From contig JBBMNZ010000003.1 in NCBI GenBank assembly GCA_037954325.1, forward strand, positions 22,127,392 through 22,191,391: DNA of 64,000 bases. The letters are read 5' to 3'. Positions 46,228 to 56,910 of this stretch are shown here, in pieces; the stretch's first letter is position 1, and the number at the start of each line of letters is the position of its first letter. The notes under the pieces were generated by a model that saw nothing but the letters and a program-made list of their open reading frames with translations, was not told the DNA's origin and did not search any database. The translations under genes and the position numbers were made by a program. The DNA comes from Fistularia commersonii (lineage: Eukaryota > Chordata > Actinopteri > Syngnathiformes > Fistulariidae).

Positions 46228-46697
46228 TACTGCTCAAAAAAATAAAGGGAACACTTAAAGAACACAATGTAACTCCAAAGAACAATGTACAGGACTGTCT
46301 CAGAAAATTAGAATATTGTGATAAAGTTCTTTATCTTCAGTAATGCAATTAAAAAAAAAAAAAAAAAACTTTTTCATGATATTCTAATATTTTGAGATAG
46401 GATTTTTGAGTTTACTTAAGATGTAAGCCATTATCAGAAATATTAAAATAATAAAAAGGCTTGCAATATTTCAGTTGATTTGGAATGAATCCAGAATGTA
46501 TGATATTTTTGTTTTTGTAATTGCATCACAGAAGATAAGGAACTTCATCGCAACATTCTAATTTTCTGAGACAGTCCTGTTGTATTAATTTACTTATTTA
46601 TATATTATTTTTTATTTATTAGTATTTATTTAACAGTATCTATTTTACTAATTAGACCTAGGATGTGTTATTTCAGTGTTTATTTTTGTGAGCAGTA
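46228..46697. mobile_element. Tc1-type MITE (outer), split by a second MITE
   Basis: Inverted ends TACTGCTCAAAAAAATAAAG and (complement of right end) TACTGCTCACAAAAATAAAC, each followed by ...ACAC; TA flanks at 46226-46227 and 46698-46699. The left part reads GGAACACTTAAAGAACACAA TGTAACTCC, the known opening of a common fish Tc1-type MITE. Positions 46288-46580 are a separate MITE inserted into it. Confidence 0.85.
46290..46580. mobile_element. Tc1/mariner-type MITE (inner), second copy of the 3149-3435 family
   Basis: Ends CAGGACTGTCTCAGAAAATT and CTGAGACAGTCCTG are inverted repeats. The left flank keeps TA; at the right flank the TA has changed (TT). The interior matches the copy at 3149-3435 closely (GATATTCTAATATTTTGAG, AAGATGTAAGCCATTATCAG, AAAAAGGCTTGCAATATTTC, AGTTGATTTGGAATGAATCC). 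It carries a poly-A expansion at 46351-46367. Confidence 0.9.
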
Positions 46698-47907
46698 TAT
46701 TAATGTCATTTCGAGACATACAGGCTATGTCATGAAATGCTATTGTGTTAGCATGCTACTGCTAATAATGTTGCTCTTTTGTGTTTTGTATTTTTTGCGC
46801 TGAGCAGCCCTTCGGGGATTCATTCCGAACATGACGAATGATATTTACTTCTCTACCATTTTTCATTTCCAGTTGTTCTTTTGTTTTCCGCGCGATGACC
46901 GGCGGGGCGCCATTTATTTTATTCTGTTTTTCTTTCATTTATTTGTTTCCTTTTTTTTTTTTTTTTAACAGCGCCACAAACGCATCTCTCGAACACGTCG
47001 GGAAAATGAACGCCGGGGCGGACGAGAAGCGAAGCAGAGATACAATTTTAATCTCCGAAAGCCGAAAGAAGTCGCCGAACCGGATAATATCAGCTGTGTG
47101 TCCAAGCCCGAGCGGTCCTGTCAGTGTGTGTGTGTGTGTGTGTGTGTGTTTGTAAACATCGCACACCCGGGCGATGCAAGATTCTGTCAAAGGCATAATA
47201 TTTCTGGAGCTGCTTGTAATGATGTTTCATTAGATGCCTTCTGGCTTCGCTCCATTTGTTTCAGCCCAATTTGTTCGCACATGAACACGCACGCAAACAC
47301 AATGCATTGTTTCTACGACCGTTCACCCACGCTCATCTGTCTGATCTAACCCCCACACACACACACACACACACACACTCGACCCTGCTATCTTTCTCAT
47401 TCCATTAGTAAGGGATTTTCAAGGCCTTGGCTGCAAAAGCCCATTTTCTTCATTTTCCCCCAGTGGCCTCATCATCAGGATTCAGCCCAGCGGCCTCCGG
47501 CTAATGCTTTTAATTCAATCTCAGCAATCCATATCAAAGAACCCCCCCCCCTTTTCACTCAGGGGGGAGGGGTTCACAGCCCAGATTGATGTGTATATAT
47601 TTATATAGATATATATGTGTGTTTATGCATGTGTGTGACTTTGCATATTAGAGAGAGGGGACTCCTTTAACCTCCGGGGTTCACATCTGGCGACCGATGA
47701 TAAGAGCAATCAGGTGTCACGCCCCCCCCCCCCCGTGAAAACCTCACACCCTGCCGCGGCGAGCGCGTTGAGGGAGGGGAGGAAGACGCCGCGACCTCGC
47801 CTCCCGCGGCTCTATTTACACAAACAAGCTCCGCCTCCTCCTCGGAAAAGCTCTCCAGAGGAGGTAGAAAGTGAGAAGGCCGTCTATGAGGGAGGTGACA
47901 GGCTAGC

Positions 47908-47945
<38 letters not shown>

Positions 47946-48102
47946 ACTGGATCATGCCCCGACACCTATGGAACCCAATCATGTGTGCGATGTGTTTTTA
48001 TGAATTAATAATGGTGACTTTTGAGGCAAAGCGAGAGGGAGATGATGGAGTGAGGGGCAGGGGAAGGAGGAGGCCGGAGGAGTCAGGAGGCGTGGAGGTG
48101 GC

Positions 48103-48136
<34 letters not shown>

Positions 48137-48287
48137 GGGGTGCAAATGAGATTAGGAGGCCAAACAGAGAGACAAAGGAGAGACTATTGTGTTTTCCAGC
48201 GGCAGATAAATCAGTAAGCCGGCCCAGCGGCCCTGGCGGTCAGTCAGACAAACACAGATCCTGTGGTACGCTGCGCGGTAAGCCAAA

Positions 48288-48325
<38 letters not shown>

Positions 48326-49017
48326 CGCACGCGGCGTGTCAGTCCTGATGACCATCATTGTTCAGGTAAATACACCTGGCCTTGAGAGCGGCCGCGCACT
48401 CTCTCCCGGCTGCTCCCTCCGATGATGTGATTTCTTTTTCTTTTTCCCGTCGCTAACCTTTTTCATGCTCTACCTCCTGCCCATTACTGCCCCCCTCCAT
48501 CCTCCCCACCCTCCGCCCTCCTTCGCCAAAGCACACTTTGCTAAAAAAGGGAAGAGGAGGAGGATGCAGAATTGCACGGCACGGCCGTGTCGCTGCGTCC
48601 CGGCCGCCTCATCGAAATGTTCAATTATTCCGGCGGAATTATATTTGAACTTTAATGCTCGGGGAGGCCGTCGCTCGCTCGCTTCCCTCGCTTTCCCCCC
48701 GTCGCGCTGAGTGGGAGCCGGCATAAATAAAAGAACGTGGTACCAACCTTTCTCCTGCCGCGCCATTTCCCTCGTCTCATACCGATCACTTTCCGGTCCT
48801 TCCATTCCTGCGGCGTTTGGATGTACCAGCATGTAAATAAAAAGTATTAAAACCTGGTGTAATACAAAATCAGGCTCCGCATGGTGAGAACCTGGTTCTT
48901 TGCATTCGGATCCAGGTGTTTGCCCTCCCGCAGGGACGTCCTGTGTACTGCATTAGCGTGACTAGAAAAGAGGGCATCCCTATGCAAAACGTACAAAGTC
49001 CCCGACTTATTATTAAG
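46698..49017. other. Gene-free stretch, TG/CA-rich, partly candidate conserved non-coding
   Basis: Dinucleotide tracts lie at 47123-47149 (TG), 47353-47378 (CA), 47914-47943 (TG), 48104-48134 (TG) and 48289-48322 (CA). Between them are repeat-free segments such as 47390-47540 (CCATTAGTAAGGGATTTTCA, AGGCCTTGGCTGCAAAAGCC, TAATGCTTTTAATTCAATCT), 47950-48060 and 48580-48670 (TTCAATTATTCCGGCGGAAT). These are candidates for conserved non-coding elements. Confidence 0.4.
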
Positions 49018-50152
49018 AGGAAATATTCATGCATTCATTCAGTCACTCTTTCGCCCCGGACGATCCCAGGGCCACGGATAGAAACATACAACATGAATTC
49101 CCTCATTCATATGTCATATAGACATGCACTGATTCACTCACCCATTCATACACCGTATAGGGACAGACAACCATTCATTCCCTCCATCATACGTCATACA
49201 GAGACGTTCACTTGCTCATCCATACATTATAGAGGGCAGTGGTCGCGAAACTACGGTTCGTCTCCACATTTTGTCCAATACCAGAGATGCATTATGATTT
49301 TTTTTTCATTCTGGCCACGTAATCGTGACTTGTACATGCATAGAACATAACATTCTATTCCATCCTTCTGCAAAATGTGCCTTATCTGGTCTTTTTTTCT
49401 GTGAAAAACTTGAAAAGGGTTATTTCATAAATAGTGTTATTTGTTTCATTAATAATGTTACTATTTATTTTCTGATCTTTTTTTTCCTGTCAAGATCCCA
49501 GAAAGGGTTCATTTTTGGTTATATCAGGCTTTCTGGAAAACAAAAAATGGTTTACGTTTAGACACCTTTTGCTATCGTCACACTTTTTGTTACAAACTGG
49601 CCCGGCCCCCCGTCAGAGAAGGGAAAAGTTATTTGGTCCTCGCAGGAAAAAGTTTGGGGACCCCGAATATAGGGAAATACAACCATTCACTCATTCATTC
49701 ATATGTCACATAGGGACACACAACGGTTCACTCACTCATTCATACGCCATATAGGGACATGCAACCGTTCACTCATTCACTCACTCATAAAGAGACATTT
49801 ACTCGGTCATTCATACATGACATAAGAACATACAACCACTCACTCACTCAATCATTCATACATCATATGGGGACATACAATCATTCATTCACTCATTCAT
49901 ACGTCACAGAGAGATATTCAACCATTCACTCACACCTCATATCAAGCCTCTCATTCACATGTCAGGTAGAGACCTCACAACCATTCACTCGCTCATTCAC
50001 CCTGTCATTCACTCATCTGGACTGTTCAGAACCTCCAATGAACCTCCGAAGAACCCGTTGGAACCCACACAGATGGATTTCTATCGGAATCCAACCAGGG
50101 ACCTTCTCGCTGTGAGGCAAAAGTGCTAATCTCTGCGCCACAGTGCCACCCA
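49018..50152 (-). mobile_element. Composite SINE-like repeat with expanded core, minus strand, interrupted by hAT
   Basis: Left part shows CAGGGCCACGGATAGAAACA and CATTCAC units (49020-49236), core resumes at 49663-50020 with CATTCACTCATTCATA(C/T)G and ACATAGGGACA units, and the head is at right (ACCTCCAATGAACCTCCGAA, GGAATCCAACCAGGGACC, TTCTCGCTGTGAGGCAAAAG, TGCTAATCTCTGCGCCACAG, TGCCACCC). On the minus strand the head reads GGGTGGCACTGTGGCGCAGA and has tRNA-type A- and B-box-like words. A hAT element splits the core. Confidence 0.75.
49237..49662. mobile_element. hAT-type MITE inside the composite repeat
   Basis: Left end CAGTGGTCGCGAAACTACGG and right end CGCAGGAAAAAGTTTGGGGA CCCC form imperfect inverted repeats of the fish hAT form (CAGGGGTCCCCAAACTTTTT). 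Flanking copies of TATAGAGG and TATAGGGA are a worn target-site duplication of about 8 bp, and both match the array word CATATAGGGACA. The interior has no transposase frame. Confidence 0.75.
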
Positions 50153-51839
50153 GAATAGCTTTCACGCACTTATATATATTGAAACGAGAATAATAAAAAT
50201 AATAATGATAAATAAATGCCGGGGCTGGCGGAGTCACTTCCACTCTGCCCTTCTTCCAGTCCGGCGCCGCCGGCCTGGAGCTAATCTGAGCAGAGGCTGA
50301 CCTTCATGCAGGAACAGGACGTCCCGTCCCGGTACCGGAACCAACCGGACGGCTTCCTGGAACGTCCACAAAATATTCAGCTCCCGAGAATATCGGGATT
50401 ATCTCGTCTCCATTGTTTTGCCGACGCCATGTTGGATCTTTTCCCCCAAACATACTGGCAAATCTTATCGGATATACCCGTTGATCCTCGCCGGCTTTAT
50501 CCGGGTCAACTCTTCAGCCGCGCTACCGGCCGCCTCTTCCTCTCCACCGGGGGCAGCACCGAGCGTAAACAATCCGGTTACGCCTTCTTCTCCGTCTTCT
50601 CGGTGCCTAAAGGCACGGGAAGATCCCAGGGTTTCCTGCAGCCACATGCTCGTACCGCTTGCTCCGTTTCCAACAATTGTTCCCATGGTGACAAGGACCT
50701 CTAACTATTCCCTCCCCTGATGGGACCAAATAATGACGCTTGCACACTGCTCTCCTCTGAACATTGGGTATTCTTTGCATCTGTACGAGATACCTGATGG
50801 TCCTGATGGATACCTGAGGTTTCATTTAGATCCAGGGAGGTCCGTCTTTGCCCGGGCTATTACGATTTTTATACCTTTAATAGATTTTCCATCTTTGCTG
50901 AAGGTAAAGCCAAGATTTTTTTAAGCTCCTAACTTGATTTAAGTGTGTTCGGGGCCTCCAACGCCCATTTGAAGATCCCTATGTATCAAGATTCCTTGCA
51001 CATCAACGTGAGCTACATGGTAAGATCCGACCGTGGTTGTTCTTGGAAAACGTGTTAAGGCGGCGGTTTCCTCTATTTAAAAAAACACTTTTCACATTTT
51101 TACAGAAACAAAAATGCGCAGCGATCGTAATCATCCAACCATTTTCGATCAATATTTCAACACGCCTAGCTTCTTTATCATCGCGGCTAAACACCTGTTT
51201 CGGACCTCATGCTAGCAGTTAGCAGCTCGGGCTAACGTCGGAGTCTCTCCGGGCTCTCGGAGCGTGAAAGCTCTCCATCGACGCGAACGCCGATCGATAA
51301 CCCCGAACCGCCTCGTGTCAATAAATCTGACGGCCCCTTTAAAGGGGGAGTCTTTGGTTACACGCAGAAGCTTCCTCCCGTCCCGCAAGGACGGCTTGCA
51401 AATGAGTCTCCGTCTGGATGAAGGCTTCGGGATGAACCCGACGCCTTCCGCGGTATTGATCCCCACAGGGGAAGGCGAGTCCATTAGCGAGGTGAATAAG
51501 TCTTTCCCTGCCCGCACACAGACTAACCAATACCCTAATGATGGTTTCCCTGGAAACCACAGAGGAGAAGATATGCGCAACACACCCACAGGGTTGGACA
51601 CACACACACACACACACGCAGATTCGAATAAAGGAACACACAAACAGTTTTCTACAAGATTGTAATCCTCGGCATTGCATAACGCGAGCTGCCGGGCGTC
51701 GGAGGAGTGCCGCTAGAGGCACTGCAGCTGACAGGGATGACGGATGTGGAAAGGGCGACCGCGTGTGTGTGTGTGTGTGTGTGTTTATGTGTGTGTGTGA
51801 GGGGGGGAAAAGGAGAGGTGGGTTATATATTGAATTATG
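50153..51839. other. Gene-free stretch
   Basis: The segment 50300-50720 has open frames in three registers (132, 100 and 73 codons) with no recognised domain. (CA)n at 51596-51617 and a (TG)n-rich tract at 51763-51800 close the stretch. No gene is claimed. Confidence 0.45.
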
Positions 51840-51948
51840 CATGACAGCAGCATCGGCTGGCCCTCTCAGATGGATTCATTATAGGGGCTGGCCAGGTAAT
51901 ATAAGAACTGTTGAGGGGGAAAAACAGTGGAAAATAGTGGCAAATGAA

Positions 51949-51985
<37 letters not shown>

Positions 51986-52145
51986 CCACCTGCCGCTGCC
52001 CTCGAGCAGTACTGGAGAGGTGACCCTGCCATGGTAATAATGTGCTGGGGATTACTATTTGATGGAACCGAGCCACAAGGGTTCTTCCCTGGCCACTCTA
52101 ATGACAGCTTGTTGCTGCTGGGACTGCTATACAAGGCCCACTTGA
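51840..52145. promoter_or_regulatory. Candidate conserved non-coding element
   Basis: Repeat-free sequence split by a (TG)n insertion (51951-51983). Words such as GATGGATTCATTATAGGGGC, CCATGGTAATAATGTGCTGG, GGATTACTATTTGATGGAAC and CTAATGACAGCTTGTTGCTG look intact and balanced in composition compared with the decayed neighbours. Stops occur in every frame, so it is not an exon. Function is inferred from appearance only. Confidence 0.3.
51951..51983. repeat. (GT)n microsatellite
   Basis: About sixteen TG units splitting the candidate non-coding element. Confidence 0.9.
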
Positions 52146-52837
52146 CACACACACACACACACACACACACACTTCACTCTCCTGGTTGGTTTGCTCGCTG
52201 TTTTTTTGTTTTTTTTTTCTTTCTTTTCTGGACCCACTGTTTACCGAGGAGAGACAAAGATTGACGTTATGACAGATTAGAGAGGCGATGAGACGGAGGT
52301 GGCGAGATCCGCCGGGCCTCAGCCACCCCAGGGATCTGGGAAAGAGAAGTTTGAGAGCGTTGGTCCGGGCGGAGGATTGTCAGGGGAAGTGCTGTTGACA
52401 CCAGAGGTATTCGATCGATCCGGCGCTCCGCCAAGCAAACTCGGGGAGGATCGCCGCCGGCCGCCAGGCAAAACAAAGTCCCGTCTCTACGGTGGGGAAA
52501 ACACCCGTTGTACGAGATGTGACACAAATTGGACTGCGCTCTCGTGGGGATCAACTGTTTGTCTTGCGATGAAGCGACCAATTAGATCCACACACTCACA
52601 CATCTTCGGATGATCCCGACTGCGTTGTTATTCCCAGTGATAGAGGTCAGCGTCATGCACGGACTCGCTGTTAGCCTCCGCCTTGGCTTACAGAATTAAA
52701 TTTAAATAAAAACACTTCAAGGGAACCCCACCTGGGTGGACTACTGCACTAAGTATGCTTTACTGTTTGTCTCATACTAGGATGAGTTGTTAAAAAAAAA
52801 GCAGAATTATTTTTTTAAAAATAACAACTTGTAACAC
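52146..52837. other. Gene-free stretch
   Basis: Opens with (CA)n at 52146-52171, then T-rich tracts (52200-52225). Overlapping frames on both strands at 52267-52613 have no recognised domain. Confidence 0.45.
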
Positions 52838-53728
52838 ATATTTTAACCTAGAAAAAGCATAGAACAGGGTGCCCAAAGAGGAACTCTGGAACTCTATTGT
52901 ATGAGGAAGCCAGGCAGAGAAGTTTGTTAGACTGGTGCAGGACATGTATGCTAGCTGTGAGACAGCGTTGAGGTGTTCTGTGGGTGAACAGAGATGTTCA
53001 AGGTGGAGGAGGAACTTCATCAGGGATCAGCTTTGAGTCACTTCTTTGCAGTGGTGATGGACAGGCTGACAAATGAGGTTAGACAGGAATCTCCATGGAC
53101 CATGATGTTTGCAGATGACATTGTGATCTGTAGCGAGAGCAGGGAACAGGTTCAGGGAAATCCTGAGAGGTGTAGGTATGCTCTGGAAAGGAGAGGAATG
53201 AAAGTTAGGAGCAGCAAGACAGAATATATGTGTTTGAATGAGAGGAACTCGGGTGGAACGGTGAGGCTACAGGGAATGGAGATCGAGAAGTTGGAGGATT
53301 TCATGTACTTTGTCAACGGTCCTGGGCAATGCGGAGTGTGGAAAAGAGGTGAAGAGACGGGTTTAAGCAGGCTGGAATGGGTGGAGAAATGTTTCAGGGG
53401 TACTATGTGATAGAAGACTATCAGCCAGAATGAAAGGAAAGGTGTACAAGACAGTGGTGAGACCAGTGATGCTGTATGGACTAGAAACTGTTACAATGAC
53501 CAAAAGACAGGAGGCAGAGCTAGATGTTGCAGAGATGAAGATGCTAACTTTCTCTTCGGGAGTGACCAGGATGGATAGGATCAGGAATGAGTCCATCAGA
53601 GGGACAGCACATGTTAGATGTTTTGGAGAGAAGGTCTGAGACGCCGGATTGAGATGGTTCAGGCATGTACAGAGGAGGGATAGTGAACATATTGGGAGAC
53701 GGATGCTGGAATTGCTTCCTGCTAGTGC
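52838..53728 (+). mobile_element. RTE-type LINE, reverse transcriptase and C-terminus, broken
   Basis: With frame changes the plus strand reads (52842 on) FNLEKA, NRVPKEELWNS, FVRLVQDMYASCET; then FKVEEELHQGSALSHFFAVV, MDRLTNEVRQESPWTMMFAD, DIVICSESREQVQ, RYALERRGMKVRSSKTEYMC; then MKGKVYKTVVRPVMLYGLET, EMKMLTFSSGVTRMDRIRNE, SIRGTAHVRCFGEKV. FADD is the catalytic box of reverse transcriptase and is intact. The architecture (RT followed by a VRPVMLYGLE...RMDRIRNE...CFG region) is that of the RTE clade. At least two frameshifts and several stops make it dead. The element breaks off at about 53728, 34 bases before the THAP relic. Confidence 0.85.
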
Positions 53729-53761
53729 TAACTTTTGCTCAGTACGGTATATGCAGTAATA

Positions 53762-54264
53762 ATGCCACATTGTGCTGCTTTTGGGTGCAATTTCCAGTCC
53801 AAGGGAAACAAAAGGACTGATGTTAGGCTACGCGGCTTTCCAAGGGACAAAAAGAGAAGAAAAGAGTGGGAAATTGCTTATGGACAACATCCTAAGGACT
53901 CGCGGCGGTGTTCTCACCGTTTCTGTCATGTAGCCGAGCTAAGCTGCTGAAAGAGCTAACAAACGCTGCTAGCTTTAAACCAACACGAAAGCCAAACGCC
54001 CATGCCTACAGTTTTCTTTCACAAGCTGACAAAAGATCTGACGGACACGAGTCAAGCCCGCTCAAAGAAACGCCACGGGGGGAAATGCTGAATGTTCTCC
54101 TCCAAGGACGTCAACAAGTAGCTAACGCAGATGTAGCATCTGATGGTGAAAGAGCAGGATCACGGAAGAAGCTGACTGTTAGTCAGCACAACGGTCTGGA
54201 GGTCTACAGTGAACAGCCAATGACAAAAAGTAGAGCTACTTACAGCAGCCGCTCTCTCTGTTAG
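53762..54264 (+). pseudogene. THAP-domain gene relic, frameshifted
   Basis: The first frame (53762-53950) starts MPHCAAFGCNFQSKGNKRTD, continues RLRGFPRDKKRRKEWEIAYG and reaches RRCSHRFC before a stop. It fits the THAP zinc-finger pattern: two cysteines near the start (C4, C9), the FP pair (26-27), the invariant Trp (36), and a late CS-H motif. The usual order is C-x2-H (CSxHF); here it is CSHRF, so the last histidine is displaced by one. A second frame (53908-54264) continues with LLKELTNAASFKPTRKPNAH AYSF, resembling the segment that normally follows, so one frameshift near 53920-53945 separates them. THAP proteins bind DNA and include transposase-derived families. It could be a host-gene retrocopy or a P/Kolobok-type transposon relic. 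No intron is apparent. Confidence 0.75.
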
Positions 54265-54910
54265 CATAGCAACACAGTTACCGCACGCACACCAGCAACT
54301 TTAACTAACTTTTGCTTGAAGTTTGTTTGTCTTCAGTTTGATGCTTATTTGGACTTTTGTCCTCAGCGTTTTTCCTCCTCGCTCATGTGTCAAAATGGGA
54401 AGGTTTGCAAAGACTACATGTTTTTGGTACAAATGTAGCTGGTACAAATATTGATAAAATAGGAAAAATTACGTCTTGGTAAACAGGGGTCCCTTTTAAG
54501 TAATATGTGTACCGGCAGCCGGCAATTTCGATTCACCTGTCGAAAAAAAAAAAAAGACTGTTTTAAGACCGCGGGCGGGAACGAAGGTGGCGGGGATGTG
54601 AGCAGAGTTTAGCTCACAAAAGCCGCGAGCAGCCATCGGGCCAACTCCAGTCGTTTCAGTTCACCGGCTCGTCATTACGCTCGAGGATTAGCCGCTCGAC
54701 GAGGTGGCTATTTGCCCACCTGCTCGCTCCGTCTGAGCCGGGCCGCCGTGCCGCCTTTGAGAAGCCGCGAAAATCGCGGGGAATTCGGTAATCCCGAGGT
54801 AATTAACGTGTTGTAAAAATATTGCGCGCTCGCTGCTTTCACACGACGCAAAAAAGGAAATAATAGAAGGAAAGTCTTCCTGGAGGGAGACAGATGACCT
54901 CACCCCCATT

Positions 54911-54958
<48 letters not shown>

Positions 54959-55645
54959 TGTGAGCATTTTGCTTGTGGGGCAAAAAACCTCAATGTGTCT
55001 CCATTTCTGTGATAGGCGAGTAATAACATGCTAACTACACTGTAACACACTTCCTGTTTATATACAACATGATGATACATAAAAAAAAAACTCTGGATGG
55101 TAATTGGTCAGTTTTTGACGAGTCCTGTGGTTCAAACAGGAAGAGGGGAGAGACGAATTTGAATAGATAAATAAAAATCACAGCGGAAAAAATAAAATCA
55201 GGAAACAGAGAAGCATCTCCGTTGTTTTCAGCTACTGAGGTTCGTTTTCAAAGCGGCAACATTTCGCAGTCACCGCCTCCGAAATTAGAACAAGACCCCG
55301 ATTATTCTAACCCCCCCCCCCCCGCCCAAAATCCCTCTTAAATGTTGGTAATCTCCGCTGTTGCGAAAAATTGTCTGGGGCGCCCCCCACCCCCACCCCG
55401 CCCCTCCGTCATTGACTTATTCGCTGAAAATAAACGTTAATCCCTCTCTTGTGGTCGGGGTTTTGTTCCCCGAGAGCTGGGAGAAATTAGAACACAAGAG
55501 CCAGGAAGAAGCGGGCAGGAGGAACCACTCGATGTGACTTGGAACCAGGGCCGCCAATAATAATAATAATAAGAATATAATAATTATAATAATAATTCTG
55601 CACTCTTTAACACCATTTTCATCTTTTCTTTTGTAAATGCATAAC
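54265..55645. other. Gene-free stretch with simple repeats
   Basis: Contains an A-run at 54542-54554, a (CA)n tract at 54912-54957, an A-run at 55081-55090, a C-run at 55312-55323 and an (AAT)n tract at 55554-55607. No gene recognised. Confidence 0.5.
54912..54957. repeat. (CA)n microsatellite
   Basis: About twenty-three uninterrupted CA units. Confidence 0.95.
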
Positions 55646-56128
55646 CAGTGATGTGGGGTCAGGGGAGGCAGGTGAGTCTCTGCCTCACCTGTCATTATGA
55701 AAAAAAAATTTTAAAACCTGGTAAGGTAAGATAAACATCCACCTTATTCATAAATGTATTTTCTGTATGATTCCAATGATGCCTTAAATGTTCTCAAGAA
55801 AAAAAAATCGCTGAATTTGCACAATTCCTGATCAAATGTAAGCCAAGGTGCGTCCGCCAAGCTCATCTCTGCACACGCAATCCCTCACAAACGTCGCGTG
55901 GCGCGTGATAATTGCTGACTCTCAGTATGTCACCTATAAAATGGTTGTAGAAACATTTATTGCATTATAACATACACTTTGACCTTCTGCAATGCGTGTA
56001 ATGTCTTTAGCGTAAGTGTGTGATACAATTATTCACACTGATCAGAAAATAAAGCCATTAGGTGAGGCAGGCAATACTGTGCCTCACCTGATGGGGGGCA
56101 TATGTGAGTTGGCAGGCACTAGTGACTG
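55646..56128. mobile_element. Probable hAT-like DNA element
   Basis: Opens with CAGTGATGTGGGGTCAGGGG AGGCAGGTGAG, followed by CTCTGCCTCACCTGTCATTAT, and closes with GGTGAGGCAGGCAATACTGT GCCTCACCTGAT... GGCAGGCACTAGTGACTG. The CAGTG/CACTG-type ends and the mirrored GAGGCA/TGCCTCA blocks near both ends suggest an inverted-repeat DNA transposon seen in many fish. No target duplication or transposase is visible. Confidence 0.45.
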
Positions 56129-56329
56129 CTGTTCCTGGAAAAGCAAAAATAAATGAGATAATAAAAAACAAGGACGATTTTTAGAGCAAAGTAACAGAGA
56201 TATATATGTGTGAAATTCATACAGGAATAAAGAGAAGACCACAAATTGTTTTCAGTTTTATAATCAAAAAAAAAAAAATTAGATGCGACTCTCGGGAACA
56301 AGAAACTCTTTTGAGTGGTTACAATTGTA

Positions 56330-56650
56330 AATATGGTTCCAAAGAAAGTCAATGCTTCACCAGCCGTGAATCTCATTGCACGCCACTGTGCATGACTTAT
56401 CACATGTACACTTCTACTTGTAAACCCTGGGTTCCTGTCTATCCATTCCCATCTGCAAAATATATTCACAGTCTCCTATCTGAAAATCACCTGTAAATTA
56501 TTGACATCTACACCATGTACATACTGTCAATCTATTTATTATTTCTGTACCTGCTGCTCTTTTGCACTTCTGGTTAGATGCTAGCTGCATTTCGGTACCC
56601 TGCTCTTGTACATGTGAGATGACAAAGTTGAATTTCATGTTACACAAAAA
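56330..56650 (+). mobile_element. LINE-like 3' UTR
   Basis: Reads GTAAACCCTGGGTTCCTG..., ...ACCATGTACATACTGTCAAT, CTATTTATTATTTCTGTACC, TTTTGCACTTCTGGTTAGAT, GCTAGCTGCATTTCGGTACC, CTTGTACATGTGAGATGACA and AAGTTGAATTTC. This order is the common fish non-LTR ending (TGCATTTCGTTGCC...TGACAATAAAGTTGAATC). Coding part absent. Confidence 0.6.
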
Positions 56651-56910
56651 AAGATTATCACGGTCAGAGACTGAAAACTGAATGTCGGAAAGAAATTTTA
56701 GACATTTTACCATCATCTTGGTCAATAAGTATATGGTGGTGATCCGATCAAACTTTTCCTAGTCTTGGGATTAAGACTTTATCAAACGTGTTCGATATTA
56801 TCCCAAGTCTTTTGGTCTTTACGGTGATGTAACACATACGGCAACCATTAGAGGAGCTCTAACAAACCTGGTAGACAAGAAATCACCAGAGATTGGAGGC
56901 AGAGACGTTA

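Noticed and set aside
49660..50020. CATTCAC array as a CRISPR or coding repeat
   Set aside because: Short degenerate modules with variable spacing, stops in most frames and membership in a mobile composite repeat.
50306..50825. Overlapping frames of 132, 100 and 73 codons as a gene
   Set aside because: Three registers on both strands are open at once, which points to composition rather than coding; no domain recognised.
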